From contig NZ_JAKILB010000001.1 in assembly GCF_023283895.1 (NCBI RefSeq), positions 434,001-498,000 on the forward strand: a stretch of 64,000 nucleotides of DNA, given 5' to 3'. This DNA comes from Shewanella pneumatophori. GTDB lineage: Bacteria > Pseudomonadota > Gammaproteobacteria > Enterobacterales > Shewanellaceae. The notes beneath the pieces are model-generated. The model saw only the letters and a list, made by a program, of their open reading frames with translations, made no database searches and was not told the origin of the DNA. This document shows, piece by piece, positions 1 to 8,509 of this stretch. The translations under genes were made by a program, and so were the position numbers. Positions within the stretch are counted from its first letter, which is position 1. Each line of letters starts with the position of its first letter.

Positions 1-640
1 CAACGGTTGCCATAATGTAGGACCACTGCAGTTCGGTAAACGCCAGCTGATTGTCATCATCGCTATTTAAGCGAAACTTTCGATTTGATGAGAACCGACT
101 TTTGTTTAGCCACATTTGTGCAGGGTTTCTCTCGCAGTAATCTTCACCCATTAGGTAACTGAAAAAGCTAGATAGGATCGCCACTTTGGTTTTAAGTGCG
201 CTGTCACTGAGAACATAAGGATTGGTCTTGCCGTCAGTTTTACTACCACGAAAGGGTAGCCACGCAGGATTAGGCGAGCGTTCCCCTGATTGTTTGTCCT
301 GCTTAAATTGGGCAACATTAAAGTAGCCGATCAGTTCTTGTGGCGGATGCTGACAATAATCGACATAAAGGCCTATCTCTTTACGGCCTATTCCACTTAC
401 ATTTAGCCCTGCTACGTCAAAGCACCAATGTAGAAATGTGGTCAATTCACTACGATATGCTTTGTAGTTGTTCTCATTATGTTTTTGTTCAAACAACCAA
501 TCTGTAGCGAGCTCAAACACTAACCCAGCTTCGTCAAGCTTAGTTAAACTCAATTGAGTAATATGTTGGTTGACGAGCGGATTACCTAACTGAATAAAGT
601 CGATGGAATCAAAAAGCGGGATAACAGGTGGTAGTTGCAT
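1..640 (-). CDS. Site-specific tyrosine recombinase (phage-integrase-type), N-terminal part
   Basis: The reading frame is open from an ATG at 638-640 to the left window edge, about 213 codons without a stop, so the C-terminus is cut off. The protein starts MQLPPVIPLFDSIDFI. Residues about 50-75 (ENNYKAYRSELTTFLHWC, then GIGRKEIGLYVDYC) look like the helical SAM-like core-binding domain of phage-type integrases, in which a segment rich in Y/R/L precedes the catalytic domain. The catalytic R-H-R-Y residues would lie beyond the edge and cannot be checked. If intact it would cut and rejoin DNA at specific sites. No attachment site, tRNA target or phage gene is visible beside it. The family call rests on the look of the N-terminal domain only, so it could be another helical DNA-binding protein. 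Confidence 0.5.
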   Translation of the reverse strand, partial: MQLPPVIPLFDSIDFIQLGNPLVNQHITQLSLTKLDEAGLVFELATDWLFEQKHNENNYKAYRSELTTFLHWCFDVAGLNVSGIGRKEIGLYVDYCQHPPQELIGYFNVAQFKQDKQSGERSPNPAWLPFRGSKTDGKTNPYVLSDSALKTKVAILSSFFSYLMGEDYCERNPAQMWLNKSRFSSNRKFRLNSDDDNQLAFTELQWSYIMATV

Positions 641-724
641 AAAACGGCGTCATATTAAATTAGCTATAAGCTCATTTTATACTGATTGGCGATAATCAGG
701 AATTTTTAAAACAATATCAATAAT

Positions 725-755
725 GTGCTTTTACTTTGCAGCAAAGTAAAAGCAC
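725..755. repeat. Near-perfect 31-bp palindrome (15-bp arms, 1-base centre)
   Basis: GTGCTTTTACTTTGC at 725-739 is exactly reverse-complemented at 741-755 around one A. On the + strand it is followed only by TTTTG and on the - strand by ATTATTG, so it lacks a good U-tract. It lies about 80 bases past the stop of the reverse-strand gene ending at 836 and about 85 bases upstream of the integrase-like gene. It may be a terminator, a cruciform or a binding site. Confidence 0.6.
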
Positions 756-835
756 TTTTGTACCCGTTAGATAAGTGACGCTTGTTTTATATGCTTGTGT
801 GACGAATTAAGCGACTAGTAATCAAAGCCCTTAAC

Positions 836-1108
836 TTATACGATTTTAGAAGTAAGAATATTCATTGATTCATCGCACTGTGGTTCCCTATTTAGGGATT
901 CGCCACATAGCGACTTGCAGCTTTCCTGGCACTGCTTGTCACAATGAATTCGTTTTTCACAGCTCCAGAGACACAGTTGCCATACCGCTTGCTTGGTTTC
1001 TGAGTCTAAGCATTTAAAATCTGCTGCGCAGAGCAGACCTTGTTGGATCAACTGGGCGATTTTGTCTTCAGGAATACTAATATTTAACCGTCGAGTTGGA
1101 GTTGCCAT
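836..1108 (-). CDS. Small cysteine-rich protein, Fur-regulated, function unknown
   Basis: A 90-residue protein with no signal peptide or membrane segment. Residues 6-22 (RRLNISIPEDKIAQLIQ) resemble the start of a small DNA-binding or strand-helix fold. The rest holds nine cysteines: C27, C33, C46, C50, C56, C60, C64, C68 and C78. C56-C60-C64-C68 fall at every fourth residue, which on a helix makes one face of thiols, and C46-C50 repeats the spacing. This suggests metal or cluster binding but proves nothing. The gene has its own promoter with a perfect Fur box over the -35 region and a GGAG ribosome site, so it should be made when iron is scarce. I believe it is real because of that control region. 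The family is not one I can name. Confidence 0.7.
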   Translation of the reverse strand: MATPTRRLNISIPEDKIAQLIQQGLLCAADFKCLDSETKQAVWQLCLWSCEKRIHCDKQCQESCKSLCGESLNREPQCDESMNILTSKIV

Positions 1109-1148
1109 AATGTTAGCTCCAAGGGCATTAAGAACAAGAGTTAAGGTT

Positions 1149-1176
1149 AATATACCTAAATGATAATGATTATCAA
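1149..1176 (-). promoter_or_regulatory. Promoter with perfect 7-1-7 Fur box
   Basis: TGATAATGATTATCA at 1161-1175 matches the 7-1-7 Fur consensus at every position. On the reverse strand TTGATA (1176-1171), a 16-base spacer and TATATT (1154-1149) form a promoter whose -35 lies inside the Fur box. Binding of iron-loaded Fur would block RNA polymerase. The start codon it serves is at 1108. Confidence 0.8.
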
Positions 1177-1253
1177 CAACTCTTTTGCTGAATTGCAGGG
1201 GCCCTTTTAGTTTTTATAGCTAACTGCTTATTTATTGGCGCTTTGGTTGGGCT

Positions 1254-1718
1254 TTAACCTGGATTGTCGGCAAGAAAGTCAAAGGTGGTAAACACCTCTT
1301 CGCCACCACTTGTAAAACTAACAACTGCGCTCCAAACCATGTAGCCACTGCTGCATGAACCGTACACTAATTCACCTTGATAATTAGTTTTATCGGTTTG
1401 GGTTAAATTCACCGGGATAATGCCCATAAACATATCTCGACCTTGTAATTTTACTTTTAGATTTTCAACAGGCTTAGAAGTGTTAAGTGTTAGCGTCAAT
1501 GGCTTTTCGCTTGGGGCTTGCCATGGGTTGAGGCTTAACTGAATATCAACATCAGCAACAGTTTTGGCGCAAACGTCAGTTTTAAAACTACAAAGACTCG
1601 TATCTATAGGCTTTTGCGCTGTAAACTGCGGGTTATTAGGCTCACAGCCTTGTAGAAACAACAGTGAAAAACCTGCTACTAAAAATCCTAATACTGCTGA
1701 TTTGTGAGTAACTTGCAC
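1254..1718 (-). CDS. Predicted lipoprotein next to the cbb3 oxidase operon, function unknown
   Basis: A 154-residue protein with a lipoprotein signal: a hydrophobic stretch (residues 9-22) ends in LQGC with the lipidated cysteine at 25. The +2 residue is Glu, not Asp, which favours sorting to the outer membrane. The mature part holds cysteines at about 43, 50 and 122 and beta-rich sequence such as LTLTLNTSKPVENLKVKLQ, loosely like FixH/YtkA-type extracellular beta domains. That likeness is weak. It is divergent from ccoN, and the shared spacer holds a perfect FNR box 47 bases from its start, so it may be induced with the oxidase. It could help deliver copper or assemble the oxidase, but only position supports this. 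Confidence 0.65.
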   Translation of the reverse strand: MQVTHKSAVLGFLVAGFSLLFLQGCEPNNPQFTAQKPIDTSLCSFKTDVCAKTVADVDIQLSLNPWQAPSEKPLTLTLNTSKPVENLKVKLQGRDMFMGIIPVNLTQTDKTNYQGELVYGSCSSGYMVWSAVVSFTSGGEEVFTTFDFLADNPG

Positions 1719-1764
1719 GATAATTAACCTTTATATCAATTGTTTTAACATTCTATGGATAACC

Positions 1765-1812
1765 TTGATCTAGATCAACTTATCAAGTCCCTTAAATCCT
1801 ATCTTTTTTGAT
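1765..1812 (+). promoter_or_regulatory. FNR/EtrA box and class II promoter of ccoNOQP
   Basis: TTGATCTAGATCAA at 1765-1778 is a perfect FNR palindrome (TTGAT-N4-ATCAA), centre 1771.5. TATCTT at 1800-1805 is a fair -10 element. A start near 1812-1813 would put the FNR centre at about -41.5, the standard position for FNR activation. The leader to the ccoN ATG would be about 166 bases. The same palindrome may also affect the divergent lipoprotein gene. Confidence 0.75.
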
Positions 1813-1978
1813 GTAGCTCAAGTATCATGGCGTTGCCTTGCGTTACTTCAATAAATGCAGGGTTACATATTGACAGAACACCCTTGTTTCCGATAGGAGG
1901 CCGAGGTTTATTTGTCATTTAATCGGGTAGAGTTTTTCTCTACAACAATAAGTATAAGTAATAAGCAGTGGAAGCAAT

Positions 1979-3415
1979 ATGATGAACCATTCCCAGCCTC
2001 AAGGCGCTGATTACAACTACACCGTCGTACGTCAATTCGCGTTAACCACAGTTTTGTGGGGAATTGTCGGTATGGCAGTAGGTGTACTAATCGCAGCTCA
2101 GTTAATCTGGCCGCAGCTAAACTTTGAAACTCCATGGTTAACGTATAGTCGTCTACGACCTCTACATACGAACGCCGTGATTTTCGCGTTTGGTACTTCA
2201 GCCCTTTTCGCCACATCCTATTATATCGTTCAACGCACCTGTCAAACTCGACTATTTGCACCTAAGTTAGCTGCATTTACGTTCTGGGGTTGGCAAGCCA
2301 TCATTCTATCGGCAGCTATCAGCTTACCGCTTGGTATTACCAGTGGTAAAGAATACGCTGAACTAGAGTGGCCAATTGATATCGCAATTACCATTGTATG
2401 GGTCTCCTATGCTGTGGTGTTCTTCGGTACTATCGTCAAACGAACTACTTCCCACATCTACGTGGCAAACTGGTTCTTCGGTGCCTTTATTATTACCGTT
2501 GCTGTACTTCACATAGTTAACTCTATGGCTGTGCCGCTAACCATGACCAAGTCTTACTCACTCTATAGTGGTGCTGTAGATGCTATGGTTCAGTGGTGGT
2601 ATGGTCACAACGCGGTAGGCTTCCTGCTTACAGCAGGCTTCCTTGGTATGATGTACTACTTTGTACCTAAGCAAGCTGGTCGCCCTGTTTATTCGTACCG
2701 TCTTTCTATTGTTCACTTCTGGGCACTAATCGCATTGTATATTTGGGCGGGTCCTCACCACCTTCATTACACTGCACTGCCAGACTGGACTCAGTCACTT
2801 GGTATGGTGATGTCACTAATCCTATTCGCTCCATCTTGGGGTGGTATGATTAACGGTATTATGACCCTATCTGGTGCATGGCATAAGCTTCGTACAGACC
2901 CAATCTTGCGCTTCTTAGTTGTTTCATTGTCTTTCTACGGTATGTCTACCTTCGAAGGCCCAATGATGGCAATCAAAACAGTTAACGCACTATCTCACTA
3001 CACTGACTGGACTGTTGGACACGTTCACTCAGGTGCATTGGGCTGGGTTGCTATGGTGTCAATTGGTTCGCTATATCACTTGATCCCTGTTCTATTTGGC
3101 CATGGCCGTATGTACAGCACTAACCTGATTAACGTTCATTTCTGGTTGGCAACAATCGGTACTGTTCTTTATATCGTTTCAATGTGGATCTCTGGTGTAA
3201 TGCAGGGTCTGATGTGGCGCGCAGTTAACTCTGACGGTACATTGACTTATAGCTTCGTAGAAAGCTTAGAAGCCTCTTACCCATTCTACTTTGTTCGTTT
3301 CTTAGGTGGTGTATTCTTCCTTACAGGTATGTTCTTAATGGCATACAACGTGATCCGTACTGTTAAGGCCCCTAAAGATTCTTTGCCAGCAATTGCTGAA
3401 GCAAAAGCAGCTTAA
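1979..3415 (+). CDS. ccoN: Cytochrome c oxidase, cbb3-type, subunit I
   Basis: The catalytic subunit of the high-affinity cbb3 oxidase, which reduces oxygen to water in the inner membrane at low oxygen tension. It is 478 residues long, normal for CcoN, with about twelve hydrophobic segments. Histidines for the metal centres are in place: H63 ([10 protein letters not shown], low-spin heme), H210 (WYGHN) and H260/H261 (GPHHLHYT) for CuB, and H348/H350 (VGHVHSG) for the two hemes. Translation may start at 1979 or at the adjacent ATG at 1982. It is the first gene of ccoNOQP, with ccoO 12 bases downstream, and lies behind an FNR box, so it should be induced as oxygen falls. Confidence 0.97.
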   Translation: MMNHSQPQGADYNYTVVRQFALTTVLWGIVGMAVGVLIAAQLIWPQLNFETPWLTYSRLRPLHTNAVIFAFGTSALFATSYYIVQRTCQTRLFAPKLAAFTFWGWQAIILSAAISLPLGITSGKEYAELEWPIDIAITIVWVSYAVVFFGTIVKRTTSHIYVANWFFGAFIITVAVLHIVNSMAVPLTMTKSYSLYSGAVDAMVQWWYGHNAVGFLLTAGFLGMMYYFVPKQAGRPVYSYRLSIVHFWALIALYIWAGPHHLHYTALPDWTQSLGMVMSLILFAPSWGGMINGIMTLSGAWHKLRTDPILRFLVVSLSFYGMSTFEGPMMAIKTVNALSHYTDWTVGHVHSGALGWVAMVSIGSLYHLIPVLFGHGRMYSTNLINVHFWLATIGTVLYIVSMWISGVMQGLMWRAVNSDGTLTYSFVESLEASYPFYFVRFLGGVFFLTGMFLMAYNVIRTVKAPKDSLPAIAEAKAA

Positions 3416-3427
3416 GGAGTAGATTCG

Positions 3428-4042
3428 ATGAAATTTAATCACGAGATAGTTGAGAAAAACATCGGTCTATTAGGGATCTTTACTGTTATCGCAATCAGCT
3501 TTGGTAGCTTGGTTGAGATCACTCCCCTTTTATTCCAAGAAGACACAACTGAGCCGCTAGAAGGTCAAATCCCTTATACGGCGCTACAGATTGAAGGTCG
3601 CGATATTTACGTTCGTGAAGGTTGTTATAACTGTCACAGCCAAATGATCCGTCCTTTACGTGCTGAAACTGAACGTTACGGCCACTACTCTGTAGCGGGT
3701 GAATCAGTTTGGGATCACCCATTCCAGTGGGGTTCTAAGCGTACAGGTCCAGATTTGGCTCGTGTTGGCGGTCGTTATAGCGATAAATGGCATGAGGTTC
3801 ACTTAATTGATCCACGCGCTGTTGTACCGCAATCAAACATGCCTGCATATCCTTGGTTAGCTGATAACAAACTGACTGGTGATCTAACCGGTGAGAAGAT
3901 GGATATCTTGCGTAAGCTTCACCCAACTCACGACTTGTACACGGATGAAGAGATTGCTGGCGCTAAAGACGCAGTGAAAGATAAGACTGAGCTTGAAGCT
4001 TTGATTGCTTATCTACAATCACTTGGCCACGCGCTAAAATAA
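3428..4042 (+). CDS. ccoO: Cytochrome c oxidase, cbb3-type, subunit II (monoheme cytochrome c)
   Basis: A 204-residue membrane-anchored c-type cytochrome that passes electrons towards CcoN. The N-terminus has one transmembrane anchor (residues about 13-36), followed by a periplasmic domain with a single heme c site, CYNCH at residues 66-70, in the family context [14 protein letters not shown] methionine in NMPAYPW is the likely sixth heme ligand. AAGGAG lies at the ccoN stop and serves this gene. Length and order match other ccoNOQP operons. Confidence 0.97.
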   Translation: MKFNHEIVEKNIGLLGIFTVIAISFGSLVEITPLLFQEDTTEPLEGQIPYTALQIEGRDIYVREGCYNCHSQMIRPLRAETERYGHYSVAGESVWDHPFQWGSKRTGPDLARVGGRYSDKWHEVHLIDPRAVVPQSNMPAYPWLADNKLTGDLTGEKMDILRKLHPTHDLYTDEEIAGAKDAVKDKTELEALIAYLQSLGHALK

Positions 4043-4052
4043 GGAGGCAAAT

Positions 4053-4229
4053 ATGGATTACGGCACATTACGTGGAGTGATAACCATAGTAGTAATGGTG
4101 ACCTTCGTCGGTATATTTGCTTGGGCATATAGCTCGAGCCGAAAAAAGCAATTTGACGATGCAGCTAACTTGGTTTTCTCTGATGAGGAAATGAATACTG
4201 TATCGAACGGCTCAGGAGACAAAAAGTGA
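4053..4229 (+). CDS. ccoQ: Cytochrome c oxidase, cbb3-type, CcoQ subunit
   Basis: A 58-residue protein: MDYGTLRGVITIVVMVTFVG begins it, one transmembrane helix runs over residues 8-26 and a short charged tail (SSSRKKQFDDAAN) follows, the usual CcoQ design. CcoQ stabilises the cbb3 complex and has no cofactor. AAGGAGG stands at 4041-4047, and the stop overlaps the ATG of ccoP (TGATG), so the two are probably translationally coupled. Confidence 0.93.
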   Translation: MDYGTLRGVITIVVMVTFVGIFAWAYSSSRKKQFDDAANLVFSDEEMNTVSNGSGDKK

Positions 4230-5185
4230 TGAGTGACTTCTGGAGTTTATGGATTATCGTTCTTACGGTAATTGTAATCATTGGCTGTGTTGTTCTACTG
4301 CGTGCTTGTTCTAAGAACGACACTGGCGTAGAAGAAGGCGAGTCAATGGGTCACACCTTTGACGGTATTGAAGAACTCAACAACCCACTACCTAAGTGGT
4401 GGAGTTACATGTTCTACATTACCATCGTGTTCAGTGTGATTTATTTAGCACTTTACCCAGGTCTTGGTAGCTTTAAAGGCTTTTTAGGTTGGACAAGCTC
4501 AAACCAAAGCGTGCGTACGATTGAAGAATCGAAGCAAGCGGTTATTGATGCTCAAGCTGAAGGCCGCTGGGTTCAGTATGACCAAGAAGTAAAACATGCT
4601 GATGAAAAGTATGGTCCTATCTTCAAGGCATATGCTGACACCCCGCTTGAAGAGTTAGTTAAGAATGAGGAAGCGCTGAAAGTTGGCGGTCGTTTATTCT
4701 TACAAAACTGTGCAATGTGTCATGGTAGTGATGCTCGTGGTAGCAAAGGCTTCCCTAACCTAACCGACGATGCTTGGTTATATGGTGGTGAGCTAGAAAC
4801 TATTAAGACATCTATCATGAACGGTCGTCACGGTATGATGCCGCCAAAAGGTGGTTTACCGATTGAAGACAGTGAGCTTGAAGGTCTAGCTGAGTATGTT
4901 GTTAAGCTATCTGGTCGTGAACACGATGCAGCGCTTGCAGCACAAGGCCAAGGTTCATTCATGAAAGGCTGTTTCGCTTGTCATGGTATGGACGGCACCG
5001 GTAACAAGTTTATGGGTGCACCTAACTTAACTGATAATGCTTGGGTTTACGGCGGTAGTCGTGGCGCAATTATCCAGTCTGTTAAGAATGGCCGTACTGG
5101 TGTAATGCCAGCTTGGAAAGATGTATTAGGTGAAGAAAAAGTTCACGTAATTACAGCTTACGTTTACAGCTTGTCTAACAAGTAA
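4229..5185 (+). CDS. ccoP: Cytochrome c oxidase, cbb3-type, subunit III (diheme cytochrome c)
   Basis: The electron-entry subunit of the cbb3 oxidase. From the ATG at 4229 it is 318 residues; a GTG at 4226 also reads in frame, but the ATG overlapping the ccoQ stop is preferred. Two hydrophobic helices (about residues 4-24 and 59-78) precede two cytochrome c domains, with heme sites CAMCH (about residue 161) and CFACH (about residue 248). Each is followed by a repeated (N)LTD(D/N)AW(L/V)YGG block and a methionine ligand region (GMMPP, GVMPA), so the domains are clear duplicates. It is the last gene before a strong terminator. Confidence 0.97.
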   Translation: MSDFWSLWIIVLTVIVIIGCVVLLRACSKNDTGVEEGESMGHTFDGIEELNNPLPKWWSYMFYITIVFSVIYLALYPGLGSFKGFLGWTSSNQSVRTIEESKQAVIDAQAEGRWVQYDQEVKHADEKYGPIFKAYADTPLEELVKNEEALKVGGRLFLQNCAMCHGSDARGSKGFPNLTDDAWLYGGELETIKTSIMNGRHGMMPPKGGLPIEDSELEGLAEYVVKLSGREHDAALAAQGQGSFMKGCFACHGMDGTGNKFMGAPNLTDNAWVYGGSRGAIIQSVKNGRTGVMPAWKDVLGEEKVHVITAYVYSLSNK

Positions 5186-5215
5186 TCACACCAGGTTAAC
5201 ACCGAGTGTAATATC

Positions 5216-5246
5216 AAGGCCTCGTCACAAACGAGGCCTTTTTTTT
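5216..5246 (+). terminator. Intrinsic terminator after ccoNOQP
   Basis: AAGGCCTCGT (5216-5225), loop CACAA, ACGAGGCCTT (5231-5240), then a run of T to 5246. It separates the oxidase structural genes from the assembly genes. Confidence 0.93.
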
Positions 5247-5334
5247 AAGTGATAACTCACACTTTTATGGGTAAAATGACGTTTCTTTTTTCCCAGAGTT
5301 TAACAACTATTCTAATAAGTAAAGGTGGTAAATA

Positions 5335-5814
5335 ATGTCTACTCCACAACCCTGGTATAAGCAGTTTTGGCCTTGGTTTCTTATCATACTGCCGTTATGT
5401 GCCGTTGTTGCCAGTATCAACTTATTAATCGTTGCTATTGATAATCAAGATCCATTGGTGACCGAAGATTATTACAAAGAAGGTAAAGGAATTAATATTG
5501 ACCTTCGTAAGATCAAGCAAGCAAAGCAACTAGGCATGAACTACCTACTTGAGTTTGACGACAAGTATGTTGAGATCTCACAGCATGGCGGCGACACCTA
5601 CCTCGCTGCATTAAGTATTAGCTTTTTCCACCCAACACTAGCTGAACGTGATTTTTCGCAAATCGTCACCGCCGATGCTAATGGGGTTTATCGAATCGAT
5701 TTAGACCAGCCTATTTCAGGTCCGTGGGAAGTCAGAATTGAAGGTTATGACCAAACATGGCGCATTCAACAGCGCGTTGCATTAAAAGATGATCAAGAGT
5801 ACTGGTTAAACTAA
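5335..5814 (+). CDS. ccoH: FixH/CcoH family cbb3 oxidase assembly protein
   Basis: A 159-residue FixH-family protein needed for assembly or stability of cbb3 oxidases. A single N-terminal transmembrane helix (residues about 11-34, after WYKQFWPW) leads to a periplasmic domain that starts with the family signature DPLVTEDYYKEGKGIN. The C-terminal half is a beta domain ending near GPWEVRIEGYDQTWRIQQRV. AAAGGTGG gives the ribosome site. It opens the ccoH-I-S group that follows the ccoNOQP terminator. Confidence 0.92.
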   Translation: MSTPQPWYKQFWPWFLIILPLCAVVASINLLIVAIDNQDPLVTEDYYKEGKGINIDLRKIKQAKQLGMNYLLEFDDKYVEISQHGGDTYLAALSISFFHPTLAERDFSQIVTADANGVYRIDLDQPISGPWEVRIEGYDQTWRIQQRVALKDDQEYWLN

Positions 5815-5828
5815 ACCGCTTATGCCCT

Positions 5829-5852
5829 AACCCGTTGCTATCACAGCGGGTT
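5829..5852 (+). other. Hairpin between ccoH and ccoI, without U-tract
   Basis: AACCCGTTG, loop CTATCA, CAGCGGGTT: a 9-bp stem with one G-T pair, then TCAATC rather than a T run. It may reduce read-through or protect the upstream RNA end. It is not a convincing terminator. Confidence 0.4.
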
Positions 5853-5879
5853 TCAATCTTATAAAAAGAATCACATTTC

Positions 5880-8264
5880 ATGAGTCAAGCAAACTGCTTT
5901 CATTGCAATGAACCTGTTTTAACAGGACAGCAATTTACCACCCGCATTAATGATGTTGAGCAGTTAATGTGTTGTCCAGGCTGCCAAGCTGTTTCTCAGG
6001 CAATTATCGATGCTGGACTGACCAACTATTATAAGTTCCGTACAGAACCTGGCAGTAAGCAAACTGCATTGGTTCCTGAGGAGTTGTCTAACTTTAGTGC
6101 TTATGATCTGCCTGAAGTACAACAAGACTTTATTCAACAGCGCGATTCCTTAAGTGAAGTGTCGCTGACAGTCGACGGTATTACTTGCGCTGCTTGTGCA
6201 TGGCTAATAGAACATAAAATTAAAAAGCTTAATGGTGTTGCCAAAATCCAAGTTAACTCCACGACCCAGCGAGCATTGATTGCTTGGGATAGCGAAAAAA
6301 TAAAGCTCAGTGAAATCCTTAACCAGATTAGTCTTATTGGCTATCAAGCCGCGCCGTTTCAGGTTGATGAGCAAGAAACGAAAAGTAAAAAAGACAGCCG
6401 TAAATTCTTACTAAGACTCGGCCTTGCTGGCTTTGCCACCATGCAAGTGATGATGTTTGCCCTCGCCCTATATTCTGGTTATTTCAGCGATCTTGATACA
6501 GAGTACCGCGATTACTTCCGTTGGGTCAGCATGCTGTTTGCCGCACCAGTCGTATTCTATTCAGCGCAACCGTTTTATTTTAGTGCAGTTCGCTCAATGC
6601 TAATGGGCAGGCTCAATATGGATGTTTCTGTCAGTATCGCGATTTGCGGCGCTTATATCGCAAGTTGTATCGAAACAATTAATGGCACAGGTGAAGTCTA
6701 TTTTGAATCTGTGTCCATGTTTACATTCTTCCTATTATTAGGTCGTTTCTTTGAGCAAAACGCCCGCCAAAAGGCATCTGTCAGTTCGAGTAATCTTCAT
6801 AAATTAGTACCGTTAACCGCCCAGCTAAAAACGACCGACGGTTTTGAAGAGGTGCCGGCAAAGCGTTTAGCCATTGGCGATGTAATCTTAGTTAAGCCAG
6901 GTGAAGTCATCGCAGCCGATGGTGTGGTGGTTGAGGGCACGACTGCAGTTAATGAGGCTATGTTAACTGGTGAGCAAATGCCGTTAGCCAAAGAGGTTGA
7001 AGCTGAAGTTTTTGCTGGCACCATTAATATTGAGCAGCCCATACTGGTTAAAGTAACTGCGCTTGGCCAAGATCAACTGGTTGCCGAGATCATTCGTCTA
7101 CAAGAGATTGCATCAAACAATAAGCCTAAAATTGCTTTATACGCAGATAGATTTTCCAACTACTTTACTGCGGCGATTTTACTTATCGCAACACTCACTT
7201 ATCTATTTTGGTATTTTTATTCACCTGAAGATGCATTTTGGATCACCTTGTCTGTGCTTGTTGCAACCTGCCCTTGTGCCCTTGCTTTAGCTACGCCAAC
7301 AGCGGTTACCTGCGGCACTGCAATTATGACTCGACTGGGTATTATCACTCGCCGCTCCGGTGTGTTTGAGCGCTTGCCTAAAATTCAACATGTGGTGTTT
7401 GATAAAACTGGCACGCTGACTTTAGGTTCGCTGTCCATTGCCGAGGTTGAGCTTAGCGGCGAGCTTTCAAAGAAAGAAGCGCTAACCTATATCGCGGCAC
7501 TAGAAGCAGGTTCTTTACACCCGATAGCTAAAGCGTTTACGCCATTTTTTGATAAAAGCAATAACGTCAGTGACAGGCAAAGCATTGTCGGCAATGGTTT
7601 ATCTGGGTATGTGAATGGCCGCTTTTGCAAAGTGGGCAGCCAACAGTTTGTAAATGGCAGTAGTGACGTAGAAGATAGCACTACCGTTTGGTTAAGCTGT
7701 GATGGCGTTATCCAAGCTAAAGTCAGTTTGAATGATGAAGTGCGCCCTGAAACAGAACTTGCTGTTAAGCAACTAAAACAGATTGGTTGTAAGCTTAGTA
7801 TTGCGAGTGGCGACAATTCGACAGAAGTTGTTGCTTTAGGCAAACGTCTTGGGATCACTGATACCCATCAAGGTTTATCGCCTCAAGGCAAACTACAACT
7901 GATCGATCAGTTCCAGCAACATGGCCAAGTTGCTATGTTCGGCGATGGCATCAATGATGCGCCAGTTCTTGCCGGCGCTAACCTGTCTATTGCAATGGGG
8001 AGCGGTGCTGCCATATCAAAAAACAGTGCTGACATTATTCTATTGGGCGATAATCTGTCCCGTTTTGCTGATGCGGTTAACGTCGCTAAGCTTACTGGGC
8101 GCATTATCAAACAGAACTTATTCTGGGCGCTAGGGTATAATCTATTTATTATTCCATTGGCGGTAACAGGTCATGTAGCGCCATATATTGCGGCAATTGG
8201 CATGTCTGCAAGTTCACTGATCGTTGTCAGCAATAGTCTTCGACTTCTTAAGGTTCGTTTATGA
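5880..8264 (+). CDS. ccoI: Copper-translocating P1B-type ATPase for cbb3 oxidase assembly
   Basis: A 794-residue heavy-metal P-type ATPase of the FixI/CcoI type, which exports copper across the inner membrane for cbb3 maturation. Seen in order: an N-terminal cysteine domain (CFHC at 6-9, CCPGC at 31-35); a heavy-metal-associated domain with TCAAC (C103, C106); transmembrane helices; an actuator loop with MLTGE; the transport motif CPC at 464-466; the phosphorylation site DKTGT at 508; and the hinge GDGIND at 688-693. The extra N-terminal cysteine region separates FixI-type pumps from CopA. Its last four bases overlap the ccoS start (ATGA). Confidence 0.95.
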   Translation: MSQANCFHCNEPVLTGQQFTTRINDVEQLMCCPGCQAVSQAIIDAGLTNYYKFRTEPGSKQTALVPEELSNFSAYDLPEVQQDFIQQRDSLSEVSLTVDGITCAACAWLIEHKIKKLNGVAKIQVNSTTQRALIAWDSEKIKLSEILNQISLIGYQAAPFQVDEQETKSKKDSRKFLLRLGLAGFATMQVMMFALALYSGYFSDLDTEYRDYFRWVSMLFAAPVVFYSAQPFYFSAVRSMLMGRLNMDVSVSIAICGAYIASCIETINGTGEVYFESVSMFTFFLLLGRFFEQNARQKASVSSSNLHKLVPLTAQLKTTDGFEEVPAKRLAIGDVILVKPGEVIAADGVVVEGTTAVNEAMLTGEQMPLAKEVEAEVFAGTINIEQPILVKVTALGQDQLVAEIIRLQEIASNNKPKIALYADRFSNYFTAAILLIATLTYLFWYFYSPEDAFWITLSVLVATCPCALALATPTAVTCGTAIMTRLGIITRRSGVFERLPKIQHVVFDKTGTLTLGSLSIAEVELSGELSKKEALTYIAALEAGSLHPIAKAFTPFFDKSNNVSDRQSIVGNGLSGYVNGRFCKVGSQQFVNGSSDVEDSTTVWLSCDGVIQAKVSLNDEVRPETELAVKQLKQIGCKLSIASGDNSTEVVALGKRLGITDTHQGLSPQGKLQLIDQFQQHGQVAMFGDGINDAPVLAGANLSIAMGSGAAISKNSADIILLGDNLSRFADAVNVAKLTGRIIKQNLFWALGYNLFIIPLAVTGHVAPYIAAIGMSASSLIVVSNSLRLLKVRL

Positions 8265-8509
8265 GCATTATCTATGTACTAATCCCAATCGCGATGATTT
8301 TTGTGTTAGTTGCTGTGGGCATTTTTTTCTGGGCGGTGAAATCAGATCAGTTTGATGATCTTGAAAAGCAAAGTGTTTCTATTTTGTTTGAAGATGATAA
8401 AGCAGATAGCGATACAGCTGGAGCTAAAAACTCAACAACCAACGCAGCAAAAAAAGCAGCTCAAACAAAAGATAACAACAATAATCCATCAAGCCCGAGT
8501 AACAACTAG
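8261..8509 (+). CDS. ccoS: cbb3-type oxidase assembly protein CcoS
   Basis: An 82-residue protein with one N-terminal helix (MSIIYVLIPIAMIFVLVAVG) and the conserved FFWAVKSDQFDDLE segment that marks CcoS/FixS. The C-terminal 35 residues are polar, rich in A/K/N and low in complexity, as is usual here. CcoS is required for putting heme and copper into the oxidase. It overlaps ccoI by four bases and its TAG shares a G with the GTG of the next gene, so all three are coupled. Confidence 0.93.
   Translation: MSIIYVLIPIAMIFVLVAVGIFFWAVKSDQFDDLEKQSVSILFEDDKADSDTAGAKNSTTNAAKKAAQTKDNNNNPSSPSNN

Noticed and set aside
1908-2261. 117-codon reverse frame over the ccoN start
   Set aside because: It overlaps ccoN and its ribosome site, and has no family features.
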